Below are positions 35,545-48,600 of a stretch of 64,000 nucleotides of DNA, piece after piece (position 1 is the stretch's first letter; each line of letters starts with the position of its first letter). The notes beneath the pieces were generated by a model. It saw only the letters and a program-made list of their open reading frames with translations. It had not been told where the DNA came from and ran no database searches. Source of the stretch: Nematostella vectensis (Eukaryota > Cnidaria > Anthozoa > Actiniaria > Edwardsiidae); NCBI RefSeq assembly GCF_932526225.1, contig NC_064038.1, positions 13,329,070-13,393,069 on the forward strand, read 5' to 3'. The position numbers and the translations under genes were made by a program.

Positions 35545-36095
35545 AGAAAGGTGTTTGCTATTTTTGAATTGCCTGAGGATATCGTTTAAGACAATGGTCC
35601 TCAATTTGTAAGCGAGGAGAACTTCCTGTGAAGGAATAATATACGGCACACTACAACACCCACGGTACACCCTGCATCAAATGGCATGGCAGAGCTTGTT
35701 GGGTATTTCAAGTTCCAGATGGAGAAGATGTCTAAGTACAGTGGCACCATGCATGATAAGATAAGCCGCCTGAGGCTATTTACATACAGGTGTACGCCAC
35801 ACCCGACAACAGGATCCAGCCCTGCATATAGTTATGCGCAGACAGCCGAGGAGAAGATTCTCTTTTTTGAGACCCTCCTTGTCTAGCCAGAAGGATGCAG
35901 ACACGTTTCAACAGAATGTCAGTTGTATGTCCAAGTTTGCTGTAGGAGATAAGTTGCATGTGCTCAATCTGCGTGCTGGCCCTCGCTCGCTACCAGGCAT
36001 TGTTATTGAAGTTTTGCAGAGGTCTTACTATGTACATGTTGACAGGTACCCTGTGTGGAAGAGGCACGAAGGTATTACAGTAGAAAGGTGATAAT
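35545..36095 (+). pseudogene. Ty3/gypsy-type retrotransposon integrase remnant
   Basis: Successive plus-strand frames carry integrase landmarks. DNGPQF lies near 35600, after an in-frame stop. HPASNGMAE lies near 35670 and TPHPTTGSSPA near 35800. After a frameshift near 35870 comes a C-terminal GDK.HVLNLRAGP.SLPGIV segment with VWKRH near 36060. The order matches the end of a gypsy pol gene. At least one stop and one frameshift break it. The Pro-rich stretch to about 36210 may be the tail. No clear LTR was identified. Confidence 0.65.
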
Positions 36096-37320
36096 AATGG
36101 CATGTCTACATGTTCCCACCAGTTGTTGACATCTCAGAGACACCTGCACTTGTACCACCCATACTTACTCAGAATCTCCCACAGAACAGAGCCCTCGTGC
36201 TTCTACGCCCCTCGATACACAACACTATCCTACTTTTATTACCTTTGCTTCTTATCTCTAAGGCATGGGTGCAGGGGTCAAGCAAATTAAAGAGGTTTTT
36301 CTTCTTTTCTCTACTTCTCTACCAGAGGCCCCTACCCTCCTCTCAAGAAATCCCCCTCCTTTTCACTCCCCCTTACCCCCTCCCCCCAAGCAAACCCATC
36401 CTACGCGACAGTGACTCCTTAGATTAGGCTTTTAACAAACGGATATTTCTCATGACTGACGCTACCTAATGGCTAACTGTCTGGGATCTGACACTGTTCA
36501 CTACAAACTATAGAGGCCTATTAACAAACACTTGCGGTGGTATCCACACAAAGAATTGTCTCTCTTTATTAGATTCTTCCTATCAAATAATGTCGCCAAC
36601 TTGTGTCAATAAATGGGCTAATGGTTTTTTCGGAATAATCGCTGGCGTCGATACCCCGCAACTCCCGTCTTCAAGTAGTGTATTTTGATCGAGGAAATAT
36701 TTTTACGGACAAAATCATCGACTCTTTGCTCAGAAACGACGTACTTATTCGAGGAATTGACATACTTAAGAGAAGACTGGCAGGAACTTGACAGGATTCC
36801 GCTCAGAAAAGCATTTCAACGCGATTGTCGAATAATTTCTAACTACTAGAAGAAAAAAAAACCTTGTTCATCCTGTTTTTGTTTTTCAACGGATCCTTAA
36901 ATGATATGTTCCATTCAATGAAATGTGTGCTTACAATAGACGCGTCTCGTTTCAAGTTATTATTATTATTTTTTTTATTGTCAAAATATTCTGCTTGCCT
37001 TCGGGTGCACCTGTTTTGAGCTACATTAAGGATTGCTGTGGAAGTGACAATAAATACACGTCTGGGGAGATTCAAGTAATACAGTCCATAGCAATTCCTC
37101 CAGGACGCCGAAAAGTGCGAACTGGGATTCTAAAAAAACGTGAGTAACACTTGGTTAAGAGGAAAAGACGTCCAGTGACGTTCGCATGATTAGTCAGATC
37201 TCACTGATAGCGTGTAGCAAATTGGAGTCGATCATACAAAGCAGCTTCCCAGTCTGTAATGAAACTCCTTGTGGAAAATGACTCTCACCTGTTTGGAGTT
37301 GCTGGACCATAGTCGCGAAA
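36096..37320. other. 5' flank of the plus cyclase gene
   Basis: Presumed promoter and 5' UTR; no convincing core promoter seen. An ORF at 36923-37147 begins with a hydrophobic stretch and ends near a donor-like AAAAAC|GTGAGTAAC. It could be an upstream exon, but it shows no family motif. Confidence 0.35.
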
Positions 37321-39543
37321 ATGTCAAATCCTTTTGTATTTCTATTTTATGTTGTCGGTTTAGCCTTGGTTCAAAGCAGAGACGTTAAGCTAGCTGTATT
37401 ACTCCCTTGGTCCGGAGAATTGGGCTTTGAAGACAAATTTGGGAATACTATACAATTGGCCATTTCAAGCATCAACAACAACAATATTATTTTACCAGAC
37501 AATAACTTAACTTATGTTCTGAAAGACACAAAAAACGACCCAGGTATTGGCCTACAAGCAGTGGCAGACTTATGGAGATTTGAGAATCCATTTGTGGATG
37601 TGTTCATAGGTCCAGGAATGAATGAAGTTTGCAAACCAACAGAGCTGTTAGCAAAACAGTGGAATATCCCAGTCATATCATGGGGTTGCTCTAAGAGCGG
37701 AGCAGACAATTCAAATCATTATTCAACACTTTCAAGGATCAAATCTTTTGGTAGAACGAACCCTGTAAACTCATCGAGCGCTCTTAGGAGTATTTTAAAA
37801 CATTTTGGGTGGAAAACAGTCGTACTAATACATTCTTTGGAGGACGCCTGGAGACATTTAGCCAAAACTATCTCAGAAGATCTCCATAGACGCGAAGTTA
37901 CCGTAGCTTTGGAATTTCCATTTTCTACTGTAAATAATTATGGAGAATTCCTGAATAAGGCAAGGGAAAAAACTAGAGGTAAGTTGAAAATGTTTATCTG
38001 ATAATGATTATTTATTGCGGTGGCCATTTTATTCGAGGGGCTTACTTTTATTATCTGATGTATAGAACTTCCTAAAAGATATATATTATCACTTTTAAAT
38101 TGTTCAAATTTCATTTTTTTTATCGCAAAAAAGAAAAAAGGCTAATGTAGAGCCTCTTAGATACTATCTTAGATATAATAGAAATTCGGTGACGTATTTG
38201 TTTTTAAGTGTTTGGATTGAACATGTGTTTATCAAATTAATGGAGGGATAAATAAATAAAAGGGTAAAATAATTTTATGCTTTCAGAAATTTCCGTGTGA
38301 GAAGGAGGTCCCAGAATTCTTATAATTTTCTTTCTTAATGTCACAACTTTTCTAATTATAGAACTGAGATATTGTCGGATATGGCGATTTAATCATCTTC
38401 AAAGACTGCCTTGTTCAATTAAAATAAAATAAAAATATCACAGAAACACATGGTATACCCTAAAGTAATTCAAGTAAAATTAAAGTAATTCAACGTACCA
38501 TAACCTTTCAATAAAGGTAAACATTCTCAAATATTCGTTTTAACTGTAAAAATTGGCTTAAAATGCGTTATAGGCCTGTTGTCATGGAGACCGCAAATAT
38601 GGCAATAACATCTCTTATTTCAGATCGGTTATAACTCTCTTCCTGTGTCTAAAGTACCCATTATCGTGTTTCAATTAAATCTAAAAAAATATTTTTCAAG
38701 GGCTTTGAACTATCTGTGTATTGTGGAACAAAGAAACATTTAGCAAGACAACGAAAAGCTTATTGAAAAAGTGGATAAACCAACGTGTTCATGCTTTCAA
38801 ATTTTTCGGAAATTTCCTGTATTAAATAATACAATTTTTATTCTTAGAAAACTGATTATCTAGGCGTTCATTATGGTATTAGAGCTCAGAGCAACTCATT
38901 TTTCATATACCTTAGTATAGGAATCATGCCACGGTGTAACATTACACAGAAGTCTTTAAAATATATTTCCTTAGCGCAAATCCTTGTTTTAAAATATATC
39001 TAAAAGCTAAACTTGTTCAATGTGAACATTTTATTGCCTTTTTTAATTTATTTTCTTGCACTGGCGAACGTGACGTTAAAAAGTGCATTTAAACTGTATG
39101 ACCAATGTCCATGGAATTCTTCTCTAGAAATTATTTTGAAATCTGCTTAAAGTGACATACACCTATTTCAGAATTGTTTTTTTTAGCGCAAATGTTAAAT
39201 GGCAATCGCCAAATGGTTATAATGTTGTCATCAGAAAATACCATGGGATTTGTTCTGAATACCGGAAAATGTGAATAACTCGTGCGATTAGATTAATTAT
39301 CTTTATTCTTAGGGATATACATTATACCTAAAAGCAACGATAAGTTTTGCCACTCGTCATTTGCACTGACTTTTTTAGCGAGTGGGCGGACCAAACCGGA
39401 AGTTATGGACGCCCAAGAATTTTTCCATCGTATAATGGATGCTTTTATAAACCTCGCGCGCTTTAAAACAGTGGAAAATTTTCAGGTAAAAATAAAACGA
39501 GGACAAAAAGGTATTTATCATACAGCGAGAAAACTTTTAATCG

Positions 39544-39583
<40 letters not shown>

Positions 39584-42500
39584 AGACCGTACAAGAAAGA
39601 AACTATGGCCTATAATTTACAAAGCGTGCGTTGCTATTTAAAGTTTTTGGATACGAACAAAAAGCGTTCTCTAATTGACATCCGTGAATTGCCAGTGCAT
39701 AAGAACACAACAGAATTTTCCTATTATTTTCTCTCAATCAAAAATGCGATTAATTCTGGCCTACTTATTGGCTAACTTTCTTTAAAATTTGCCTTGGTCG
39801 TGGCCCTGTTAGCGGGAATCGCACCATAACTTTAAAGCGAGCGATTTTTCATACTTTAACCAGGCGTATCTGACAAAGATAATCTACAACCAACAACGAA
39901 TATGCCACATAATATGTATCTGTCAACCACAAGTCTAAAATTGTGTTTTTGTTTGAATAAGTAATTCGACGATAGCATGTGCGTCCAATTCTACATTTCC
40001 TGTTTCTTTCAAAAGGTTAATACATTTCATTTTTCTTTTTTTTTTTTTTACTTGACTTTAGCACCTTTAATTTCCGGATAGTTTTTTTTTATTTATTTCT
40101 ATGCATGCTTGTTTGACTTAATTTTTGGACGTATTTTCATTGTATTTTGCGATAATAGGAGCCGGAGATTTAAATTACCGAAAAAGAATAAAGCTAGCCT
40201 TTTCTTCGATTTTTTTTTTCGAAAGTTATTATCTGTTGTTTTCCGATTTTCTTTTCCTCACTAGATATTCAATAATGCAAAAAGTCACTTTTTAAAAGTT
40301 TAAATTTGTGCTTCCTAAGATATACACTCTTTTATTTTATTAGAACATCTTTTATAAGAACGTCCAGCCTGAGATATCACCAAAAATTTCAGAACATCCT
40401 AAGAACATGTCAAGGCTCAGATAGCAAAAAAAATGTTTCTCTTTTTTTTTAAGTCCTGATGCGTTTTAAAATGCAGAATCAAATTGTGCTCATAGTAACA
40501 ACCTTATTATTGCTATTGATCAGTGTATTTCTCTTCCTAAAAAGTCATTTGGTATTATATTCTTATATACACTAAAATTTATGAACATCGTTAAGAACAT
40601 ATATTCAGCATTAAAATGCCCCAAAAATAAGAACGGCCCAGCTGAACGGCCCAAATGAAAATTAGACGTTCTTATAAAAAAAAGAGGGTGCAATGAATAC
40701 AGGAAGGCGGAATATTCTAGAAAATGAATTCAAATAGTAGCTCATAACTTTATGCAGAACAAACAAAACATAACGCTGTAAGTCATTTTTGTTATTGTCA
40801 GGTTTCGTGTGACGAAAGTATGCCATCTATGTATCTTTGCAGTAGTAAGATAACAAAATTTAAAATTTTTTGCAAGCTTAGATTCTATTTTTAATTTAAC
40901 ATCGTGTATGGATCCACCATCTTTTTTATTTCTAGTTTTTGAATTTCTTAAAAAGAAACGTCTTGTGCCATTAATATGCTCAATGGCTGACAGTGCCGCC
41001 TCCTTTGTGCATTTGATGAGGATAATATATGACGCCATCTGACGATTCTTTCCGTGCCAGCTATTATCTTAACAGGGGCACTAAGTAATTATGAGTTGAG
41101 AAAAGCGACGCATAATTTAACGTGTCTTGTTATCTCATTATCTTCTTTATCTTTTATTTATAAATCTTCGTGCCGTTGTGTTTATAACGTATAGAGTTTG
41201 TAATCCGAGAGCTCCACAAAGGGAGAAGGGGGGGGGAGGCAAGGGTTTCAAGAAAGGGGGGGATTCAATGTTCTTTCGTGTATTTCCTTATATTTTTTTG
41301 GTTATTTCAAAGCCGAATATCTGAAAATAGGGGGCCTACCCCTAAATCCGCCCCTGCTGTTTGTATTTTTTTCCTTATCCGATACTTTAGAGAATGACCT
41401 TATCTCTCAGCCTAGTTAAAATTTGCCATGTGATTGGTCTTCCATTTATTTCTTCCTTCTTCCGTAAACGTGATGTGTCGTGTTCTTCTGTATTCATACC
41501 TAGTTTTATCTAAAACTGTGGACGAACGTATGAAATAGTAAACACACTTAACAGTAACTGAAGCACGCGCTTTTCGGTTAACTAGCAAAAGAACCAAATC
41601 CCTTGTTGTTTGTTTGCTTTTTCAGTTTTTGTTCTTCTTTGCTATGCAATGCAAGTCGGTGAAATCATGCAGGCCGCAAGAAACCATGGTCTAGCAAATG
41701 GCAACTACGCGTTCGTGACAGTCGATCTCGATTTTGATGTTCCCCATGGTGATGTCACACATGGTGATGTCACACTCGTGCAGCAGTTCCGGCGAAATGG
41801 GACACTGGATGGATTGATAGAGATTGCTGTCAACCCAGTGCTGCAGAGCGCTAAGTTCACGGACTTGGAAAGGAGAGCACATGGAGGAGCTGGCAGAGGG
41901 TTTAAGGTGAGATGGGGTAGGTTAGAGATAGCTAGCAGAGGGGCTTAGGTGAGATTGGGTGGGTTAGAGATAGCTAGCAGAGGGGCTAAGGTGAGACGGG
42001 GTGGGTTAGAGATAGCTAGCAGAGGGGCTAAGGTGAGATTGGGTGGGTTAGAGATAGCTAGCAGAGGGGCTAAGGTGAGACGGGGTGGGTTAGAGATAGC
42101 TAGCAGAGGGGCTAAGGTGAGATTGGGTGGGTTAGAGATAGCTAGCAGAGGGGCTAAGGTGAGACTGGGTGGGTTAGAGATAGCTAGCAGAGGGGCTAAG
42201 GTGAGATTGGGTGGGTTAGAGATAGCTAGCAGAGGGGCTAAGGTGAGACTGGGTGGGTTAGAGATAGCTAGCAGAGGGGCTAAGGTGAGATTGGGTGGGT
42301 TAGAGATAGCTAGCAGAGGGGCTAAGGTGAGACTGGGTGGGTTAGAGATAGCTAGCAGAGGGGCTAAGGTGAGATTGGGTGGGTTAGAGATAGCTAGCAG
42401 AGGGGCTAAGGTGAGACTGGGTGGGTTAGAGATAGCTAGCAGAGGGGCTAAGGTGAGATTTGATGGAGTATAGATAGCTAAAAAAGGGTAACAGTGAGAT

Positions 42501-45500
42501 GAGATTGCTGGCAGAGGAGTTAAGGTGATATGGGGCGGGGATAGAGCTAGTAGAGGGGCTAAGGTGAGATAGGTTGGAGGAAGGTCTAGTAAAGGGGTTA
42601 AGGTGATATGAGGTGGGGATAGAGCTAGTAGAGGGGCTAAGGTGAGATAGGTTGGGGGAAGGTCTAGTAGAGGGGTTAAGGTGATATGGGGTGGGGATAG
42701 AGCTAGTAGAGGGGCTAAGGTGAGATAGGTTGGGGGAAGGTCTAGTAGAGGGGTTAAGGTGATATGGGGTGGGGATAGAGCTAGTAGAGGGGCTAAGGTG
42801 AGATAGGTTGGGGGAAGGTCTAGTAGAGGGGTTAAGGTGATATAGGGCGGGGACAGAGCTAGTAGAGGGGCTAAGGTGAGATAGGTTGGGGGAAGGTCTA
42901 GTAAAGGGGTTAAGGTGATATAGGGCGGGGATAGAGATAGTAGAGGGGCTAAGGTGAGATAGGTTGGAGGAGGTCTAGTAGAGGGGTTAAGGTGATATGG
43001 GTTGGGGATAGAGCTAGTAGGGGGGCTAAGGTGAGATAGGTTGGAGGAGGTCTAGTAGAGGGGTTAAGGTGATATGGGTTGGGGATAGAGCTAGTAGGGG
43101 GGCTAAGGTGAGATAGGTTGGAGGAGGTCTAGTAGAGGGGTTAAGGTGATATGGGTTGGGGATAGAGCTAGTAGGGGGGCTAAGGTGAGATAGGTTAGGG
43201 GAAGGTCTAGTAGAGGGGTTAAGGTGATATGGGTTGGGGATAGAGCTAGTAGGGGGGCTAAGGTGAGATAGGTTGGGGGAAGGTCTAGTAGAGGGGTTAA
43301 GGTGATATAGGGCGGGGATAGAGCTAGTAGAGGGGTTAAGGTGAGATAGGTTGGGGGAAGGTCTAGTAGAGGGGTTAAGGTGATATAGGGCGGGGATAGA
43401 GCTAGTTGAGGGGCTAAGGTGAGATAGGTTGGGAGAAGGTCTAGTAAAGGGGTTAAGGTGATATAGGGCGGGGATAGAGCTAGTAGAGGGGCTAAGGTGA
43501 GATAGGTTGGAGGAAGGTCTAGTAAAGGGGTTAAGGTGATATAGGGCGGGGATAGAGCTAGTAGAAGGGCTAAGGTGAGATAGGTTGGGGGAAGGTCTAG
43601 TAGAGGGGTTAAGGTGGGCGGGGACAGAGCTAGTAGAGGGGCTAAGGTGAGATAGGTTAGAGGAGGTCTAGTAGAGGGGTTAAGGTGATATGGGGTGGGG
43701 ATAGAGCTAGTAGAGGGGCTAAGGTGAGATAGGTTGGGGGAAGGTCTAGTAAAGGGGTTAAGGTGATATAGGGCGGGGATAGAGATAGTAGAGGGGCTAA
43801 GGTGAGATAGGTTGGAGGAGGTCTAGTAGAGGGGTTAAGGTGATATGGGTTGGGGATAGAGCTAGTAGGGGGGCTAAGGTGAGATAGGTTGGAGGAGGTC
43901 TAGTAGAGGGGTTAAGGTGATATGGGTTGGGGATAGAGCTAGTAGGGGGGCTAAGGTGAGATAGGTTGGGGGAAGGTCTAGTAGAGGGGTTAAGGTGATA
44001 TAGGGCGGGGATAGAGCTAGTAGAGGGGTTAAGGTGAGATAGGTTGGGGGAAGGTCTAGTAGAGGGGTTAAGGTGATATAGGGCGGGGATAGAGCTAGTT
44101 GAGGGGCTAAGGTGAGATAGGTTGGGAGAAGGTCTAGTAGAGGGGTTAAGGTGATATGGGTTGGGGATAGAGCTAGTAGGGGGGCTAAGGTGAGATAGGT
44201 TGGGGGAAGGTCTAGTAGAGGGGTTAAGGTGATATGGGTTGGGGATAGAGCTAGTAGGGGGGCTAAGGTGAGATAGGTTGGGGGAAGGTCTAGTAGAGGG
44301 GTTAAGGTGATATAGGGTGGGGATAGAGCTAGTAGAGGGGTTAAGGTGAGATAGGTTGAGGAAGGTCTAGTAAAGGGCTGAGGTGAGATGGGGCTATCAA
44401 ATAGGGCTAGCAGAAGGGGGTTAGACGGGGCATAGCAAAAGTTAGGAGTGCGGTAAGGTGAGACAAAGCTAGATAATCCAACGCTAGTATTCTCGTTAAA
44501 CGCGCACAATGATACAAATGTAGCCCGAGTAATTTGAGTATATGTGCAATGGGTTAACAAAAGTGTTACAAATGTAAAGAAAAGCGCAACCTTTTCAATG
44601 ACGTTTTCCCGTTGAGCGTGTTATGATTGATGTTGTAGTTATCTCCCTATGCGGCTTACGTGCACGATGCCATCACACTTTACGCGTACGCACTTCACGA
44701 CACGATCACGCAAGGCGGCAACATCACCGACGGGCTGAACATCACGAGGAACGTGCCCGGGAAGTCATTCGAGGGTAAGGAGGGTGCAAAATGTACCATT
44801 ACCAGCATTTGTACCGATGCTACCACCATCAAGGTCAAGGTCATTATAATAATTTTTATTATCATCATTAACATCATCACCATTATCATCATCATATGCC
44901 AGTATCATCTAGTTAATGTGAGTGACGACTTCCCTTTGTCTCAAGAGACAATGAAGTATGTACCAGGTTCAGTCCGTTGTTAAGTTGCGGCGCGTACTCT
45001 ATAGACCGATTTTGGAACGGCAGCATAGTAATCATCATCATCATCATCGTCGTCGTCACCATCATCATCGTCATCATAACGACCACCATCATCATCACCA
45101 TTTCTCATCGCCTTCTTTATCATCAACAACAATCATCATCACTACCAGCACCATTCTCGTTTTCATCGTCATCATCATTATCATAATCATCATCGTTTCC
45201 TTTACCATTTTTATCACCACCAACATGTCAAATATAACCATCATGATTACTGTCATACCATCATGGTCGGATGAAGTCAGCGACATTTAAACATAGTCGT
45301 TGTTCCTAATGCAGTTGTTTCATTATTCACCTATATATGCCTGTTGCAGACTCTTCATCTATAGGTATATCAGGTTTGGTATGAAGAGGATGAACTACAA
45401 CATAAAATCGTTATCATCATCATCATCATCATCACTAAATTCTGCTCTTTTTTATAATTTGTAGGTATGTCAGGGAAAGTGGTTATGGATGGACAGGGCG

Positions 45501-45665
45501 GCCGCATTCCCTTCTACGCACTTCGTAACGTCCAAAACGGGTCGCTTGTCGAGATTGCGACCATCAACTCCAGCAGTCTGGAGTTTAACGTGAATGCTAG
45601 TCTAAGATGGCCTGGAGGTGCTGCTATGACTCCCAGAGACGTATCGCAACCAGTAACTAAGAATC
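37321..45665 (+). CDS. Plus cyclase, exons 1-4: signal peptide and ligand-binding domain
   Basis: Residues 1-426. [20 protein letters not shown] is the signal peptide, followed by [12 protein letters not shown]. Landmarks are [32 protein letters not shown] and [11 protein letters not shown]. Across the phase-1 junction comes [20 protein letters not shown] with [34 protein letters not shown] and [20 protein letters not shown] follow in exons 3 and 4. Exon 2 contains a 15-bp tandem duplication near 41744-41775 that encodes HGDVT twice. The paired juxtamembrane cysteines seen in the minus paralogue (CGFLGENC) are not apparent here. Confidence 0.88.
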
Positions 45666-48600
45666 GTAAGTATAGCTGGAGTAGCTGGATCAAAGCGGAC
45701 AAAAAAAGCTCAAGTTTTATTTACACGTGCCTGTTTGGAGTAATTTTGCCACGTTCCATGTTATCGCGACATTTAAGCTTTGTTGTTGCAAGGCGAATAT
45801 ATTTCTTCTGTGTATTCATTCGTCCTATTTTCGAATATCGGTGCGTCCTTTCTATCTGAACGTCCGTCTCTGTCCTCCGTCCGATGGACCCCTTTTCCAA
45901 CCACCTGCCCGTCCGACAAATGTTTGGTTTTTATTGTCCAATTTTATTGTTTCTAATATAGCACCCAGTGGTGGAGAAGCCGTGGAAGTGTACATCTCTG
46001 TGCCCCTCGTTATACTGTTTGTTGTATGCGGGGGATTCATTGGCATGTTTCTGTACAAAAGGTCAGTTGACATTCCGAACATGCTCATGTCTATGTATAG
46101 TCTGTACTGTATTGCTCTAAACTAAATTTCGCTACTCTAGATTCAGCTTTGTTGCTCGAGAACTTTATTGCGTTATATTACATAATTGGTCAACATTTGA
46201 ACCGTACGGAAATAGGGTCTTCTTTTTCGCTGAGCTAGTTAGCATTTTAAGCTCCATGTACATAACGACAACATCAGTCAGCAAAAGCCCATAGTGTAAA
46301 CAGCGCCGACATAAGTTAGCATTTAAATCCCGGAGAAAACAGCGCCAATATCAGTCAGCAAAGCCCAGTGTAAATAGCTTTTGGGAGTCAAAATCCAAAG
46401 CCCATAGTGTTAACAGCGCCGACATCAGTAAGCAATACCTTCACCGCTTCTTTCGACTGATTATAAGTCAAAGGGAAATAATAGCTAAATACTTCACAGC
46501 ACCCCCTAAGCGGGTGCAAATACGGTCGATTGACAAAACGTTGTCGTCAACCGGCTTCGCGACTATGCGCGTATAACTTCAAGCTTAGACGCGGTGGCTA
46601 ATATATGCAGCAAGGTTTTTAAGTGTTTTTTTTACCGACGCTTACATGCGGGCTTGACGCATTGTTGCGAAAACGTTTGACGACAACGTTTTTACAATCG
46701 ACTGTATAACCTTACACTTAGATGTAAAATGGTCTGCTCTTTGACTGTTTTTAACGCACCCGTGTCTCGTATAATTGCAGGTCTAATAGGATACGTGACG
46801 TGTCGTCGATGATCATCAAGTACGAGGATATCGAGTTGTCTGGAATCGTGGGAGGAACAAACAGCCGCCGAACCTTCTCCTTCAGGGTAATCTTGTTATT
46901 GTTACCAGTAGAGGATGAGGAGGGATGGAGGGGGGGGGGAACAAGGTCCAGACTTGGGGAATGTTGCGTAGACCCACTTGATTACTCTTTACCTGATAAC
47001 CCTTTACTTGATTACTCTACCCTTTACTTGATTACTCTACCATAAACTAGGAATAGGAAGAGGACCCTTTTAAATTCTTTTTAATTTTAAAACATTTTGC
47101 TCTAATTATTAGAGTCAAGGAGTGTCTGCTGTTTCTGACCGATCTTCGCTACTTATTCCTGCTCAGAGATACGCACTTGTCGGGAGATACAAGGTACTGA
47201 CTGGGAGGGGTGGGGGAGGGGAAGATGAAAGGGGGAGGGGAAGGGTGATTGGTTGAAGGGGGAAGGGAGGGTAATTGGTTGGAGTGAAAGGGAAGGGTGA
47301 TTGGTTGAAGGAAGAAGAAAAGATTATTGGTTTGAGGGGAAGGGAGGGTGATTGGTTGGAGGGGAAGGAAGGGTGATTGGTTGGAGGGGAAGGAAGGGTG
47401 ATTGGTTGGAGGGGGAAGAAAAGGTGATTGGTTGGAGGGGGAAGGAAGGGTGATTGGCTGGAGGGGGTAGAAAGGGTGATTGGTTGGAGGGGGAAGGAAG
47501 GGTAATTGGTTGGAGTGAAAGGGAAGGGTGATTGGTTGAAGGAAGAAGAAAAGATGATTGGTTTGAGGGGAAGGGAGGGTGATTGGTTGGAGGGGAAGGA
47601 AGGGTGATTGGTTGGAGGGGGAAGGAAGGGTGATTGGTTGGAGGAGGAAGGAAGGGTGATTGGTTGGTGGAGGAAGAAAAGGTGATTGGTTGAAGGGGAA
47701 GGAAGGGTGATTGGTTGGAGGGGAAGGAAGGGTAATTGGTTGGAGGAGGAAGGAAGGGTGATTGGTTGGAGGGGGAAGGAAGGGTGATTGGTTGGAGGGG
47801 GATGGAAGGGTGATTGGTTGGAGGAGGAAGGAAGGGTGATTGGTTGGAGGGAAAGGGAGGGTGATATGGCTAGAGGGGGTAGGGAAGGGTGATTGATTGG
47901 AGAGAGAAGGGGTGGAGAGATGGGTGGTGGTGATGGATAGTGGATGAAAAGAAGGAGGGCTGATAGGTGAAGGTAGTAGGAAGGCTAGATGCTTGGAGGC
48001 GGGTGGGGGATTGGGAGAGCGACATATGGATTAGAAATGGACGGTTGATTGTTTGGGAGAGAGGGCAGTGTTTGGAAGGGGATGAAAGAGGTCGATTTGG
48101 AGCCAGAAGAGGTTTTATCGTTTTGTATTCATTGTATTTATTGTTTCTTTCTTCCCCTTGTTCCCTTCTTTATTTACCTAATCTTCTAACACATTTATTC
48201 ACAATTTTATTTTGATATTTTACCAATTTCAAACATAAGGTTCTGACTGTATTTTTCAATTAAAACTATATATTCACATTTTACGAATGTTTCAGAATAG
48301 ACCAGTTTTTGTCAAGAAGATTAGGAGGAGAAGCGTGAGCCTAAATGAGGAGATCGTCAGGGAGCTCTATGAGGTAAGAGCAAGCGACTGATATCTTATA
48401 GTATTCACATAGTTTTAAAACGGAATCTTTAATGTACGTTGCCGATAATAAACTTCCAAATAGTCCACTAAATTGTGGGCAATGTGGAAATCTCAAAGAT
48501 TATGTGAAACCTTTAAAGGGTATACGACCTTTTTGTACTTATGTTTCCATTCATAGCGATAGTGTCGAAAATGTTGTCTACATTTGTGTGTATATGTAAG

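Noticed and set aside
36923-37147. Upstream 74-codon ORF with hydrophobic start and donor-like end
   Set aside because: The exon at 37321 already has its own signal peptide and start. No family motif links the upstream ORF to the receptor.
41949-44560. 174-codon plus ORF and 228-codon minus ORF
   Set aside because: These are artefacts of the 42-bp and 78-bp minisatellites in intron 2. The only part worth testing is read-through from exon 2, listed as a finding.
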